Translations under genes and position numbers: made by a program
DNA from: JAXLZZ01 sp046350675
GTDB taxonomy: Bacteria > Patescibacteriota > Saccharimonadia > Saccharimonadales > UBA4665
Length of the DNA: 64,000 nt
Reading direction: 5' to 3'
Assembly (NCBI GenBank): GCA_046350675.1
Contig: JAXLZZ010000004.1
Location: 62,001-126,000, forward strand
The notes under the pieces: model-generated
The model's database searches: none
What the model was told of the DNA's origin: nothing
Seen by the model: the letters and a program-made list of their open reading frames with translations, nothing else
Part shown: piece by piece, positions 41,225 to 49,704 of the stretch
Numbering within the stretch: the first letter of the stretch is position 1
How the letters are laid out: the number at the start of each line of letters is the position of its first letter

Positions 41225-42127
41225 ATGGGGCAGAAAATCACACCGAACATTTGGTGCAACGGTAACGCAAAAGAGATGGCTGACTTTTATGTCTCCACAT
41301 TCGGTGATGGCAAAATCACCCATACGATGTACTATCCGACGACCAAAGAAGAAGGCTTGGCAGATTTTCAAGTCGATCTAGCCGGCAAGGAGCTGGTGAT
41401 CGACTTTGAGGTACGTGGGCGACAGTTCTCACTTATTAATGCTGGCGATACCTTCAAGCCGAATCCTTCTATTTCGTTTTTTATTGACTTTAATCCTGGC
41501 GAGGACGAGCAGGCACGAGAGCATCTTGATGAAATGTGGCAAAAATTGACCGACGGCGGCAACGTGATGATGCCACTCGACAAGTATCCATTTAGCGAGT
41601 ATTACGGCTGGGTAGAAGACAAGTTTGGCGTAAGCTGGCAACTGATTCTGAGCAATCCAGAAGGCGATGCGCGGCAGAGTATTGTGCCTTCATTGCTATT
41701 TAGCGGCGATAATACGAATCGTGCTGAGGAGGCGCTGAAATATTATGTATCGGTGTTTGAAAATTCAAAGCTTGGATTACTAGCTCCTTACGAAGAAGAT
41801 ACGGGTCCGGCCAAGAAGGGTTCGCTGATGTATGGCGACTGTCTGCTTGATGGCGAATGGGTGTCGGCGATGGATTCAGGGGTGGAGATGGATGCACCGT
41901 TTACTGAAGGAGTGTCGCTGGTGGTACCGTGCAAAGATCAAGCGGAAATTGATTACTTCTGGGAGAAATTATCCACTGTGCCTGAATCCGAACAGTGTGG
42001 TTGGTGCAAAGACAAGTTTGGCGTAAGCTGGCAGATTGTGCCTGCAAATATGGACGAGCTCATGAAAAAGCCCGGGGCCTACGCCAACATGATGCAGATG
42101 AAAAAACTCGTCATCGCTGACTTCTAA
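41225..42127 (+). CDS. Two-domain VOC (PhnB/glyoxalase-like) protein
   Basis: 300 residues made of two related VOC/PhnB-like halves. Each half has a GVSWQ motif (FGVSWQLILSN and FGVSWQIVPAN) and a P-(S/N)-x-x-F/W-like start (TPNIWCNGNAKEMADFY and VPSLLFSGDNTNRAEEALKYY). Such proteins bind small molecules or metals, or act as antibiotic-binding or isomerase-type enzymes; the substrate is unknown. GGAGGG lies 6 bases before the ATG. Followed closely by structured repeat copy D. Confidence 0.85.
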   Translation: MGQKITPNIWCNGNAKEMADFYVSTFGDGKITHTMYYPTTKEEGLADFQVDLAGKELVIDFEVRGRQFSLINAGDTFKPNPSISFFIDFNPGEDEQAREHLDEMWQKLTDGGNVMMPLDKYPFSEYYGWVEDKFGVSWQLILSNPEGDARQSIVPSLLFSGDNTNRAEEALKYYVSVFENSKLGLLAPYEEDTGPAKKGSLMYGDCLLDGEWVSAMDSGVEMDAPFTEGVSLVVPCKDQAEIDYFWEKLSTVPESEQCGWCKDKFGVSWQIVPANMDELMKKPGAYANMMQMKKLVIADF

Positions 42128-42130
42128 TCA

Positions 42131-42402
42131 AACAATTCCTCGCACGCAGCGAGGAATACCATGGCGATTTGTGGCAGTAGAGCGAAATCGTGGCGTGTAT
42201 TGCCCAAGATAGCACAATATCTGTGGTGAGACATGTTTGAGCCTCAACTTGTTGAGGTGAGTTGTCGAACCCATTGTGCTACTCGACAACATATCACCCA
42301 AGATGAGCGTCCTGCCTTGATGTTTTGCATACCCCCAATCAAGTTGAGGGCATGCTTTTGCATCAAGGCAAAAGTATGGATTTGGTTCTTCATCGGAAGA
42401 AC
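42131..42402 (+). ncRNA. Structured repeat RNA candidate, copy D (most divergent)
   Basis: First hairpin ATTCCTCGC-ACGCA-GCGAGGAAT (42135-42157), a 9-bp stem, then CATGGC. The end hairpins are CTTTTGC-ATCAAG-GCAAAAG (42355-42374) and GTTCTTC-ATCG-GAAGAAC (42385-42402); the latter changes both sides of a pair relative to A-C. The centre differs widely but keeps GAGACAT. Its tail (42544-42634) resumes after a nested 136-bp palindromic element and matches the tail of copy B. This accounts for the 517-bp gap. Confidence 0.6.
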
Positions 42403-42407
42403 ATGTA

Positions 42408-42543
42408 TGTCATTCTGAGTGAATACGAAGAATCTGTTTGTGAACCACGGGATAGATCCTTCGGCTTCGCCTCAGGATGGCGAGAGAGTGAGGACGGACT
42501 TTTGGAGTGTTCGTGTAGGTTCTGAAACTAGTTCAGAATGACA
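42408..42543. mobile_element. Nested TIR-bounded palindromic element
   Basis: TGTCATTCTGA (42408-42418) and TCAGAATGACA (42533-42543) are perfect 11-bp inverted ends. Inside lie GATCCTTCGGCTTCGCCTCA and flanking bases also found at 24699. It splits the B/D-type tail of the structured repeat, so it was inserted after that copy was in place. Confidence 0.6.
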
Positions 42544-42604
42544 CACCTGAGAAAGCAATTCTAGCAAAAAGCACTACTGTATTTGCATACGTATAGTGAC
42601 TTTT

Positions 42605-42635
42605 GAGAGATCTCTCGGATTCCCTCGAGATGACA
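42605..42635. repeat. Palindromic (REP-like) repeat
   Basis: GAGAGATCTCTCGGATTCCC followed by TCGAGATGACAG, same family as 8075. It closes copy D, as it does copy B. Confidence 0.7.
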
Positions 42636-42644
42636 GAGGAATCG

Positions 42645-43199
42645 TTACTGGCCGCTAGGCAGGCTCAGGAAGTTGATATTGGTTGGTACGGTAAACTTAG
42701 AGAGATCTAGGGTCCAACTTGTACATTTCATATTGAATGCTTGGTTAGCACTTGAGGCGGCTGAGTTCGCCTGACTATTGGCACTTGCGTCAGTGGACAT
42801 CTTCTGCAGCTCGGCTTTGGTGTAGGTAAATCCAGTAGTTGAGCCACCAGCGGTTGTCCAACCATAGATTTTATCGGAGAGTACGAGCACATTGGTCGAA
42901 CCCACATTCTCAACAACAATCTCCATCAGGCCACGGCCTCTACCATCTGTGTAAAGCGTACCGTTACTCGTGACATTCTCAACAGTCGACTGAAAAGTAC
43001 ACTTACGCGCCTTGCCAGCGCTCGTAATATCAAGCAGATCGCCATTATAGACATCGCTCTCGGGATCCTTAAAAGCTGACTTTGAGTTAGTGGCAGTAGC
43101 TGCCTTTTCGTCGTCTTTATTTTGTGTTGCCACATATGCACCAACACCGCCTACGACCATCAATACCACCACAATAAGACCAATGACTTTACCCGACAT
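42645..43199 (-). CDS. Membrane-anchored hypothetical surface protein
   Basis: 184 residues. An N-terminal hydrophobic segment (VIGLIVVVLMVVGGVGAYVA, about 4-23) is followed by a Lys/Asp/Thr linker, then an extracytoplasmic domain with two Cys (KCTFQSTVEN and NMKCTSWTLD) that may form a disulfide. No family recognised. Such single-pass proteins are common in Saccharibacteria. Confidence 0.7.
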   Translation of the reverse strand: MSGKVIGLIVVVLMVVGGVGAYVATQNKDDEKAATATNSKSAFKDPESDVYNGDLLDITSAGKARKCTFQSTVENVTSNGTLYTDGRGRGLMEIVVENVGSTNVLVLSDKIYGWTTAGGSTTGFTYTKAELQKMSTDASANSQANSAASSANQAFNMKCTSWTLDLSKFTVPTNINFLSLPSGQ

Positions 43200-43269
43200 A
43201 AAACCTCTCCTTGCTTTATTCTATGCCAACAGTATATGCTCTTACGGAAAAATAGGGAATATGCCTGGC

Positions 43270-44565
43270 CTAAACCAAAATGTCTCTTTTATGCAACTGT
43301 CTAATTTGTTCGTTTGCGATGAGCGCATTGAGCCCAAAGGGTGTCAACTGGGGTCCCTGACCATTAACATGTATCAATGCATCTTCACGAGCAGCATCAC
43401 AAAGTTGATCTAGCTCTTCCATGCCCAATGAGTCTTCTTCACCTCTACCTTGATTAAGGAAAGTAAGGATCTTGCCCTTCTTTTGCTCGATGTCCTCGAT
43501 GAAGCTAAACTTCTCGGCTACAAATCCTACTGAAAGTAGTAACTTTGTAGGGTCATCGAGCTCTGCAAATGACGATCCTTTGAGGCAGGTACTGAAACCT
43601 TTTCTGCAGCCATCTACTTGGAATTCAAAATCAATCTTTCGGCGCAGATCTTCTGAAGGTTTTTTTGGTGCGTGCGGTGTCCGTTCCGGGATTCTTTCGA
43701 ACCTACCCTTGCGACGGCTCACGCTATCGCTACGAAGCTCTTCGCGAGTATCTGGCTGCGCTACAGCATCTTCGTGCTGTTGGCTGCTATCTATTGTTCG
43801 CGCCTGACTACTAGCAGCATGCTCACTCGCTGCATCAAGCGCATCAGCTTTTAAACTCTTCTCGTTTTCGAGCGCGTTCGCTTCATTTAGCAGCTGCTCA
43901 GGCAAAGTACCAGCATCAACTGCCTTTTTGAGCGCAGCAGGGTCGAGTCGAATGGCATCAACACGTCTTGCTGCTGCCGAAGCTTTCTCGAAAATCAAAA
44001 CACCCATGCCGGCAAGCGCTGTACTTGCTGGCCCATATTGACTTGGCTTCAGTCCAGCAGTTTCTCTGAGCTTAAATCCTGCGCTCTCCTTGGCATCTTT
44101 CTCAATTGCTCCGCCCTCGCTTATGACACGCGCGACAAGCCCTGACATGCGCTCTTTCATGATTGAACCTTTTTGTTTGCGTGTTTCCTGCTCAAGTTGC
44201 TCTGACTGTGTGCCTGGCTGTGGGGGAGTGGGATCTGCGATCACTGGCACGGGCGGAAGCTCGCGGCTCGACCTAGGGGCAAGTGGGCTTTCATCCATCA
44301 TGGCAACGGCACCAACCATAGAAGAGGATATATCAAAATTGCGCTCGGCTAAATCTACGTTACTGCGAGAAGCTTTGACTGTCTCTTCGTTCATAGCCTC
44401 AACGCCTGGCACCTGTATACCACGGGCTTGAAGATCTAAGAGACCCTCGACCGTTGCTGCAACCTCACGTGCCTCATCACGCGCAATAAGCGCCTCTCGA
44501 GAGGCATCGACTGCTAACCAAACTGACTCCAGTGTTCTTTGATTTAATTCCTCTTGCCGTGTCAT
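43270..44565 (-). CDS. Large hypothetical protein
   Basis: 431 residues, charged, Ala/Glu-rich N-terminal half with probable coiled coil, a Pro-rich linker near residue 105-120, a basic segment (SRRKGRFERIPERTPHAPKK) and a compact C-terminal domain with two Cys. No family recognised. Its ATG overlaps the stop of the upstream gene by 4 bp, so the two are co-translated and may act together. Confidence 0.6.
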   Translation of the reverse strand: MTRQEELNQRTLESVWLAVDASREALIARDEAREVAATVEGLLDLQARGIQVPGVEAMNEETVKASRSNVDLAERNFDISSSMVGAVAMMDESPLAPRSSRELPPVPVIADPTPPQPGTQSEQLEQETRKQKGSIMKERMSGLVARVISEGGAIEKDAKESAGFKLRETAGLKPSQYGPASTALAGMGVLIFEKASAAARRVDAIRLDPAALKKAVDAGTLPEQLLNEANALENEKSLKADALDAASEHAASSQARTIDSSQQHEDAVAQPDTREELRSDSVSRRKGRFERIPERTPHAPKKPSEDLRRKIDFEFQVDGCRKGFSTCLKGSSFAELDDPTKLLLSVGFVAEKFSFIEDIEQKKGKILTFLNQGRGEEDSLGMEELDQLCDAAREDALIHVNGQGPQLTPFGLNALIANEQIRQLHKRDILV

Positions 44566-45494
44566 ACTTTATTCCTTACCCCAGCCCTTACTTTATTCTT
44601 TAACCTGTCCTCTATAGTAACGCGATTGCGCAACTTTTCCAGAAACTCAACTCTAGAGTCATGTTGCGCCCAAATAGGGAATCCCTCTTCGAACCACTGC
44701 TTAGCAAATGCCGGGCTATCAAGAAGCTCCTCGGCCACATCAACTGGCACGATACTGCAGCTTGTTGTATCGGCTATATAGACATACGGAGATTCTTTGG
44801 ATACGATCCGCACAAGGCCAGGGCTTTCGTCTTCAGACGGTATGCGACCACTCCTGTCATATGGCTCAGACTTTTTGATCGTGCCCTTTACGATACGCAT
44901 GGTGCCATATTCGTCGCTCGCCGAGGAAAAGTACACCTCCGAATCTACTGGCAAATCTTCAGGCATGCGAGCGCCAGGGAATACACCACTAAAGATTTGG
45001 ATCTCATTTGTCGGTTCGTGCGCTTCAAGAGGCTGTTGTGCAAATGGTGTAAATAATGCTTGTACTGCCTCATCTTCGTACAAATTATCGATGTCCTTGA
45101 TATCAAGCTGGGTTGCTATAACTTCGTGCACAAACTTTGACGCATGACGAACGAAGTTCTCCTCTTGTTCGGCATCGTAGGTTTTTGCCGCACCAATAAT
45201 TGCGAGCTCTGAGATGCGCATTAACTTTTCGGCCTGTTCGCCAGTGTGCTTTGCAGCATTATGGGCAGCAAGTGCAGCAACCCACTTATATTCTTCAAGG
45301 AGAGCTTCCTGGGCTTCCGGTAAATCTGCCTGGACGCCCTCAATAGTGTCACTATTAGGATGGTGTCCATTCACATATTGACCGGCACTTACCGCACCCA
45401 AACGGTCTCGTAGAATTTCTTGCAAAGGTGCTGCGTCGGCGGCAGCATCTACGACTAAGATCTCAAATGCCAGATTAGACTCAGGGGCTCCCAT
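44562..45494 (-). CDS. Hypothetical protein
   Basis: Start ATG 45494 (MGAPESNLAF) is chosen; an earlier in-frame start would add a hydrophobic, Cys-rich stretch. About 310 residues, acidic, with a helical N-terminal part and a beta-rich central part (VYFSSASDEYGTMRIVKGTI). No family recognised. Forms a two-gene unit with the gene at 43270. Confidence 0.55.
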   Translation of the reverse strand: MGAPESNLAFEILVVDAAADAAPLQEILRDRLGAVSAGQYVNGHHPNSDTIEGVQADLPEAQEALLEEYKWVAALAAHNAAKHTGEQAEKLMRISELAIIGAAKTYDAEQEENFVRHASKFVHEVIATQLDIKDIDNLYEDEAVQALFTPFAQQPLEAHEPTNEIQIFSGVFPGARMPEDLPVDSEVYFSSASDEYGTMRIVKGTIKKSEPYDRSGRIPSEDESPGLVRIVSKESPYVYIADTTSCSIVPVDVAEELLDSPAFAKQWFEEGFPIWAQHDSRVEFLEKLRNRVTIEDRLKNKVRAGVRNKV

Positions 45495-45599
45495 AGATAC
45501 AAGCACTGTAGCACAGCATAGAAGCAACAGCTATTGTAAAATTATTTACACATAAAAGATGGAGCACGGCAACCATCGTCCTGTACATGTGGATTCTGC

Positions 45600-45648
45600 A
45601 CTCATATAATAAGAGACCCCGAAAAACGAGGTCTCTTATTATATGAGT
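45600..45648. terminator. Strong bidirectional terminator
   Basis: Two 19-bp arms that pair perfectly (ACTCATATAATAAGAGACC at 45600-45618 and its complement at 45630-45648) around an 11-base loop, close to the stop of the Rpf-like gene. A/T-rich stem bottoms give T-runs in both directions. Confidence 0.8.
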
Positions 45649-45667
45649 GAGGTTGGTTTATGTTGTT

Positions 45668-46357
45668 TTAGCGTAAGCCAAGTTTGGCAGAGCAGGCAGG
45701 CCAGGCGCCCCAGCCGGAACGAGCCTGTAAGATCTTGCCGCGAGCGATTTGCTCTTCGCGGCTGGCATTGCTTGGTAAGCCACTACCGCCGACTGATCGC
45801 CAGCTTGAAAGGCTAAACTGTAGGCCGCCATAATAACCATTGCCGGTGTTGATGTGCCAGTTACCGCCCGCTTCACATGCTGCTAAACGATCCCAGACAC
45901 CTGCCGCTACCGCTGGTGCAGGAGCACTTGCTACCGGCCGTGGCGCTGGTGCAGGAGCTGCAGCTTGCTGACTTGCTGCTGGGGTTGGAGTTGGCACCGT
46001 TTGGTTCTGCGGCACTTCGCGTGGCGTCAACGCTTCTTCAGCGGTTGGCACACGCAGCTGCTGATTTGGATAGATCAAATCAGGGTTGCTAATTCCCGTG
46101 TTTGCGTAGAACAAACGCAGAGAAGTGGTTTGATTTTCTGTAGCGATCTTTTCGAGATAATCACCCGACTGTACGGTGACTACTTTGGGCTGTGGTGCCG
46201 GTGCAGGCTCAGCCTTTTCTTCTGGGTTGGCTGTTTCGTTTGCAGCAACCTGTTTATTTGATGATTTTTTGGCGCTCGAAGCCGCAAAGGCCGGCGCACT
46301 CGTGGCTATTAGCGCAAAACTGAGCGCAATAACAGCAATGAGTTTTGTCAATTTCAT
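45668..46357 (-). CDS. Secreted Rpf-like protein with LysM domain
   Basis: 229 residues. Signal peptide (LIAVIALSFALIATSAPAFA), then a LysM domain (VVTVQSGDYLEKIATENQTT, about 58-105) that binds peptidoglycan, a Pro/Ala linker, and a C-terminal resuscitation-promoting-factor-like transglycosylase domain: WDRLAACEAGGNWHINTGNG with the catalytic Glu, then GGLQFSLSSW and two Cys. It cuts cell-wall glycan and could loosen the cell's own wall or that of its actinobacterial host (inference). A ~110-nt leader precedes it. Confidence 0.9.
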   Translation of the reverse strand: MKLTKLIAVIALSFALIATSAPAFAASSAKKSSNKQVAANETANPEEKAEPAPAPQPKVVTVQSGDYLEKIATENQTTSLRLFYANTGISNPDLIYPNQQLRVPTAEEALTPREVPQNQTVPTPTPAASQQAAAPAPAPRPVASAPAPAVAAGVWDRLAACEAGGNWHINTGNGYYGGLQFSLSSWRSVGGSGLPSNASREEQIARGKILQARSGWGAWPACSAKLGLR

Positions 46358-46476
46358 ATACTTGACCCTCCTTATTCCCCCTTGCTGGCTACCCGCTAGA
46401 ATTAATATTAGTTGCGGCGTAACAGGGGTACATATGTGCTGTTTTCCACCTCACATGAAAAAAGCACGGAAATTCC

Positions 46477-46505
46477 AGCATAGCCCGGGCGTCAATTAGT
46501 GTCAA
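46477..46505 (-). promoter_or_regulatory. Tandem-TTGAC promoter of the Rpf-like gene
   Basis: Minus strand: TTGACA (46500-46505), 17-bp spacer, TATGCT (46477-46482), with a second TTGACG starting 10 bases after the first. A long leader follows, with a possible stem GTGCT/AGCAC; it does not match a riboswitch class I recognise. Confidence 0.55.
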
Positions 46506-46584
46506 TAGTTTCGCCCACACGCTACATGTAGCGCCTCTGTATATTTCCTACAACGTTGTATAAAATAATGTGCAGTAACGTGCG

Positions 46585-47442
46585 TTACTTTTTGCTTGCT
46601 ACAAACGCTAAATCAACAATTTGCAAACGATATACTTTGCCACCGGCGATTTTACCATCTGCCTCAAGACCGAGCGACAAAACTGCTGGGTTCATTTCAA
46701 CTTTTAGTATCACCTCAAGTTGCATAGTCCGTCCTGACTTAGGCTCTATAACAGTGGCCGGCAAAACCTGTTTTAGATCAAAAATCGTTGACACATCTTC
46801 GTCTGCTACTGCGAACAACGCATCATCATGCATATGGTACCGCAGCACGACGGTCACCTGAGTGTTCTGCAGGGTCTTATGTGTAATAGACAGGGTATGT
46901 TGGTGGCGCAAGAAATCACGCTGTACGTCATATATATGCGCTAATGGAAGATCCGGCAAGCCTTGGTCATCCATAAATATATGCGACTTTTTATTTGTCA
47001 GCTTAACTGGTTCGTGTGGTGGAGCAAAACCGCTTGGCAAATCTCCCATTTTCTCAACTCGATCTTCAATATAAGCAGTAAAACGCTGTGCGCAGGTTTT
47101 ATTCACATACTCAAGCGCGTATATATGGCCAAGAGTCTTTAGTTTAACCCCAACTTTAAGAGGCGCATGCGTGAGCACTGTACCGTGCACAATGTCGTAA
47201 GCAACTTCAGAAACATTCCCAAAGAATAAATCTGCCTCCACATATAAGACCCGGCGATCTGTGGCTACGAGCATGGCGTGCCACTTCTTTTCATTGAGAC
47301 CATAGGCAGCCGCCTCGATGTGCTCGTTGCTGCGAATTACATCCGGCAACAGCTTAAACATGTGGCGATGTAGCTCGATAGGGCGCACACCAGCACGTTT
47401 CAGCTCATCCTTGATTCGGTCTTGATGCGCAGTATTGGCCAT
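46585..47442 (-). CDS. PH-domain (YokE-like) protein
   Basis: Start ATG 47442 (MANTAHQDRIK). About 285 residues. The first half has a bacterial PH-like pattern (HAMLVATDRRVLYVEADLFF, SEVAYDIVHGT) seen in YokE/bPH_14 domains; a second unit of unknown family follows. The role is unknown. Its promoter has two TTGACA boxes like that of the sigma-like gene. Confidence 0.6.
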   Translation of the reverse strand: MANTAHQDRIKDELKRAGVRPIELHRHMFKLLPDVIRSNEHIEAAAYGLNEKKWHAMLVATDRRVLYVEADLFFGNVSEVAYDIVHGTVLTHAPLKVGVKLKTLGHIYALEYVNKTCAQRFTAYIEDRVEKMGDLPSGFAPPHEPVKLTNKKSHIFMDDQGLPDLPLAHIYDVQRDFLRHQHTLSITHKTLQNTQVTVVLRYHMHDDALFAVADEDVSTIFDLKQVLPATVIEPKSGRTMQLEVILKVEMNPAVLSLGLEADGKIAGGKVYRLQIVDLAFVASKK

Positions 47443-47485
47443 AGTCTTATTGTAAGGTATTCGTGGTTTGAGGCTATTATTAATA

Positions 47486-47514
47486 ATTGTATCACACTTG
47501 TCAATATTTGTCAA
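47486..47514 (-). promoter_or_regulatory. Tandem-TTGAC promoter of the PH-domain gene
   Basis: Minus strand: TTGACA (47509-47514), 17-bp spacer containing a second TTGACA ten bases in, TACAAT (47486-47491) with TG one base before it. Nearly identical to the promoter at 49705-49733. Confidence 0.7.
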
Positions 47515-47579
47515 TGTTAGGGGTGCTGCGTAGAGGTGGCGGGCTTGTTTTGCGGGGTGAGCCGTGGCAGAATAACCAT

Positions 47580-48041
47580 ATGAGTAATACCAATCAAAAA
47601 GTGCACGACTTTTTGCGCGATAATCCTATGGGTGTGGTTTCAACAGTATCCGATGATGGCACTCCCTGGGGAGCTGCCGTGTATTTTATAGCGGATGACG
47701 ATTTTAACATTTACTTCGTCACTCGCGCCGAAACAACCAAGTATCAGAACGTGAAGCAAGGACGAGTTGCAGCTTTTACCGTGGCGGACCGCAAAACGCA
47801 AACCACCGTTCAGCTGACCGGCGAGGTAACAGAAGTATCAGCAGATGACTATATGAACAATCTTTTCGATAAATTTATGGAGTTGCGCCACAGCGACGAC
47901 CATAATTGGTCACCGCCTATCAACAAAGTACACGCCGGCAAGTACATGCCACTACGCATCAAACCAACACGATTACACTACGCAAACTATGGTCAGCGCA
48001 GCAACGACCCAACCGCCAACTACATCGAAGAAATTATCTAA
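47580..48041 (+). CDS. FMN split-barrel (pyridoxamine 5'-phosphate oxidase-like) protein
   Basis: Start ATG 47580 (MSNTNQKVHDFL). 153 residues with the split-barrel pattern: NPMGVVSTVSDDGTPWGAAV, FNIYFVTRAETTKYQNV and AAFTVADRKTQTTVQLTGE. These bind FMN or related flavin and reduce various substrates. Convergent with the sigma-like gene, overlapping it by 8 bp. Confidence 0.85.
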   Translation: MSNTNQKVHDFLRDNPMGVVSTVSDDGTPWGAAVYFIADDDFNIYFVTRAETTKYQNVKQGRVAAFTVADRKTQTTVQLTGEVTEVSADDYMNNLFDKFMELRHSDDHNWSPPINKVHAGKYMPLRIKPTRLHYANYGQRSNDPTANYIEEII

Positions 48042-49698
48042 CTTTTAGATTTTCTATCGCAATTGCTTGCATATATAAATCAGCTAAGTTGACTTTGCTA
48101 CTATTTGACTCTTTCGTAATGCTTCGTGCTGTTTTCAGCAAAACGTTTCTGGCATGTATCCAAACGTCTGTGAGTGACGCATTGTAGGGAATGACACTGT
48201 TCAGCGCGCCCTTGGCTGCTAGCCCGTAAAACTCTTCCATAAAATCCTGCGCCTCAACCGTATCAAGTTCCGTATCGTCACTCTCTCCAAGCCGCGTTAT
48301 TAAGCGTTCTTGCCGATGAGCCCGACGAACCGCCTCTATAGGGTCGTCTAACTTTTGCTGACTATCCCACCGTGAGGCATCCATCAACAACTGTTCTTCG
48401 AGCGCGGGCGTGCCGAAATACTGCTCCATGCGCTCATGTTTCATCTCTACTTCGCGTAGTCTAGTACGACGTTTCCAACGATTATCATGCGCAATTTCTA
48501 AACTGATTGCATCCATATAACTTGCTGTTGTACGGCCAGCGCTTGGAGTAGGTGCAGTACACAAAAAGTTTTCTAGCTCATCTGATTCACGCAACTTTTT
48601 TTCGGCTTTCGTTTGTATTTGACGAATGCGTTCTCTGCTGACACCCATTAAACGTCCTACCTGATCAAAAGTGTGCGGCTCGTCGTCTCCAATCCCATAT
48701 CTCAGCTCCATAACGCGTTGCTCTCGATAATTCAATTCGCCGTTCATTGCTTGCGCCACCATTTCGTAGTCAAGTTTGTCTGCGACTTCCTCAAACACCG
48801 GGTCATATTGATCGCGTTCGGTAGGTAGTGTTTCGTCAAGCGACAGATATTCTTCACCATCCTTGCTTGTTATGGCTTCGAGGCTCACATGGCGGTGCCG
48901 CGTAGTTTGCAAGATAGTTTTGACCTCCTCAGCGGCCTTATCTCGCTGCCGGTGATACATCTGAAGTGCCCGATCAATTCGCGATTCTGAGTACGGCCTT
49001 TCGGCAAAAGTATCGGTGTCTTCGCCGGTTTGGTAGCGTGCTTCGGGTGGACGGGTAGACATCATGCCGCAGCGTTCTGCAATTTCATGCAATGTAGGTT
49101 CGCGCATCAGTTCTTGCCGCAAGTCGCTCTCTGCAAAGATTATGTTTTTGGCCGCTGTATGCAAATGCACTGGCAGAGATATCACACTTCCCTCATAAGG
49201 CAAGTTGCGAATTATTTTTTTGCGTATCCCGTATGCAAAATATGAACGAAAGGCACCTTCTGAATCTTTATACTTTTCAACATCAGTTGATTTTTCACTA
49301 GTAATCAAACCTTCATACCCCATCTGGACTACATCTTCGTATGGCACATGTAGTCGCCGGGCGCTAGCAAAGTATTGTTTGGCATGCCAGATGACATATC
49401 TTTGAAAGCTTAGTAGAAGATTATCGCGCGCATCATCATTGCCTTCGCGCGACTCTTGAAGAAGCTTAGCAGTCTCATTGTGATCAATTGGGGGATACTT
49501 TGTGCTATTGGCAATAATCAGCTCCATAGCGTCTTGATTAATGCGACGGTCGTGCTCTTCCTGGTCTACTTCTGAAATTGATACGTTCCAGTGGTGCTGC
49601 ACACGGTTTGGATGCACACCATAGCCGTTCGATAACGGCATGTTGTCGTAGCCAAGAGACTCTGACTGCTCATCAGATACGGGGAAAGGTGACTCCAT
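48034..49698 (-). CDS. Divergent sigma-70-like factor with C-terminal extension
   Basis: 554 residues. Region 2 is recognisable (DVVQMGYEGLITSEKS, then FRSYFAYGIRKKI) but the usual aromatic-rich -10 melting part (WWIRQAI) is replaced. Region 3 (PTLHEIAERCGMM) and region 4 (HTFDQVGRLMGVSRERIRQI) follow. After region 4 about 185 residues continue without any known domain. It may recognise an altered promoter or carry a regulatory tail. The gene's own promoter is the tandem TTGACA type, and the message is probably leaderless. Confidence 0.8.
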   Translation of the reverse strand: MESPFPVSDEQSESLGYDNMPLSNGYGVHPNRVQHHWNVSISEVDQEEHDRRINQDAMELIIANSTKYPPIDHNETAKLLQESREGNDDARDNLLLSFQRYVIWHAKQYFASARRLHVPYEDVVQMGYEGLITSEKSTDVEKYKDSEGAFRSYFAYGIRKKIIRNLPYEGSVISLPVHLHTAAKNIIFAESDLRQELMREPTLHEIAERCGMMSTRPPEARYQTGEDTDTFAERPYSESRIDRALQMYHRQRDKAAEEVKTILQTTRHRHVSLEAITSKDGEEYLSLDETLPTERDQYDPVFEEVADKLDYEMVAQAMNGELNYREQRVMELRYGIGDDEPHTFDQVGRLMGVSRERIRQIQTKAEKKLRESDELENFLCTAPTPSAGRTTASYMDAISLEIAHDNRWKRRTRLREVEMKHERMEQYFGTPALEEQLLMDASRWDSQQKLDDPIEAVRRAHRQERLITRLGESDDTELDTVEAQDFMEEFYGLAAKGALNSVIPYNASLTDVWIHARNVLLKTARSITKESNSSKVNLADLYMQAIAIENLKVR

Positions 49699-49704
49699 CT
49701 CCTC

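Noticed and set aside
46358..46500. c-di-AMP (ydaO) riboswitch before the Rpf-like gene
   Set aside because: The conserved core motifs of that class are not visible; only a simple stem was found.
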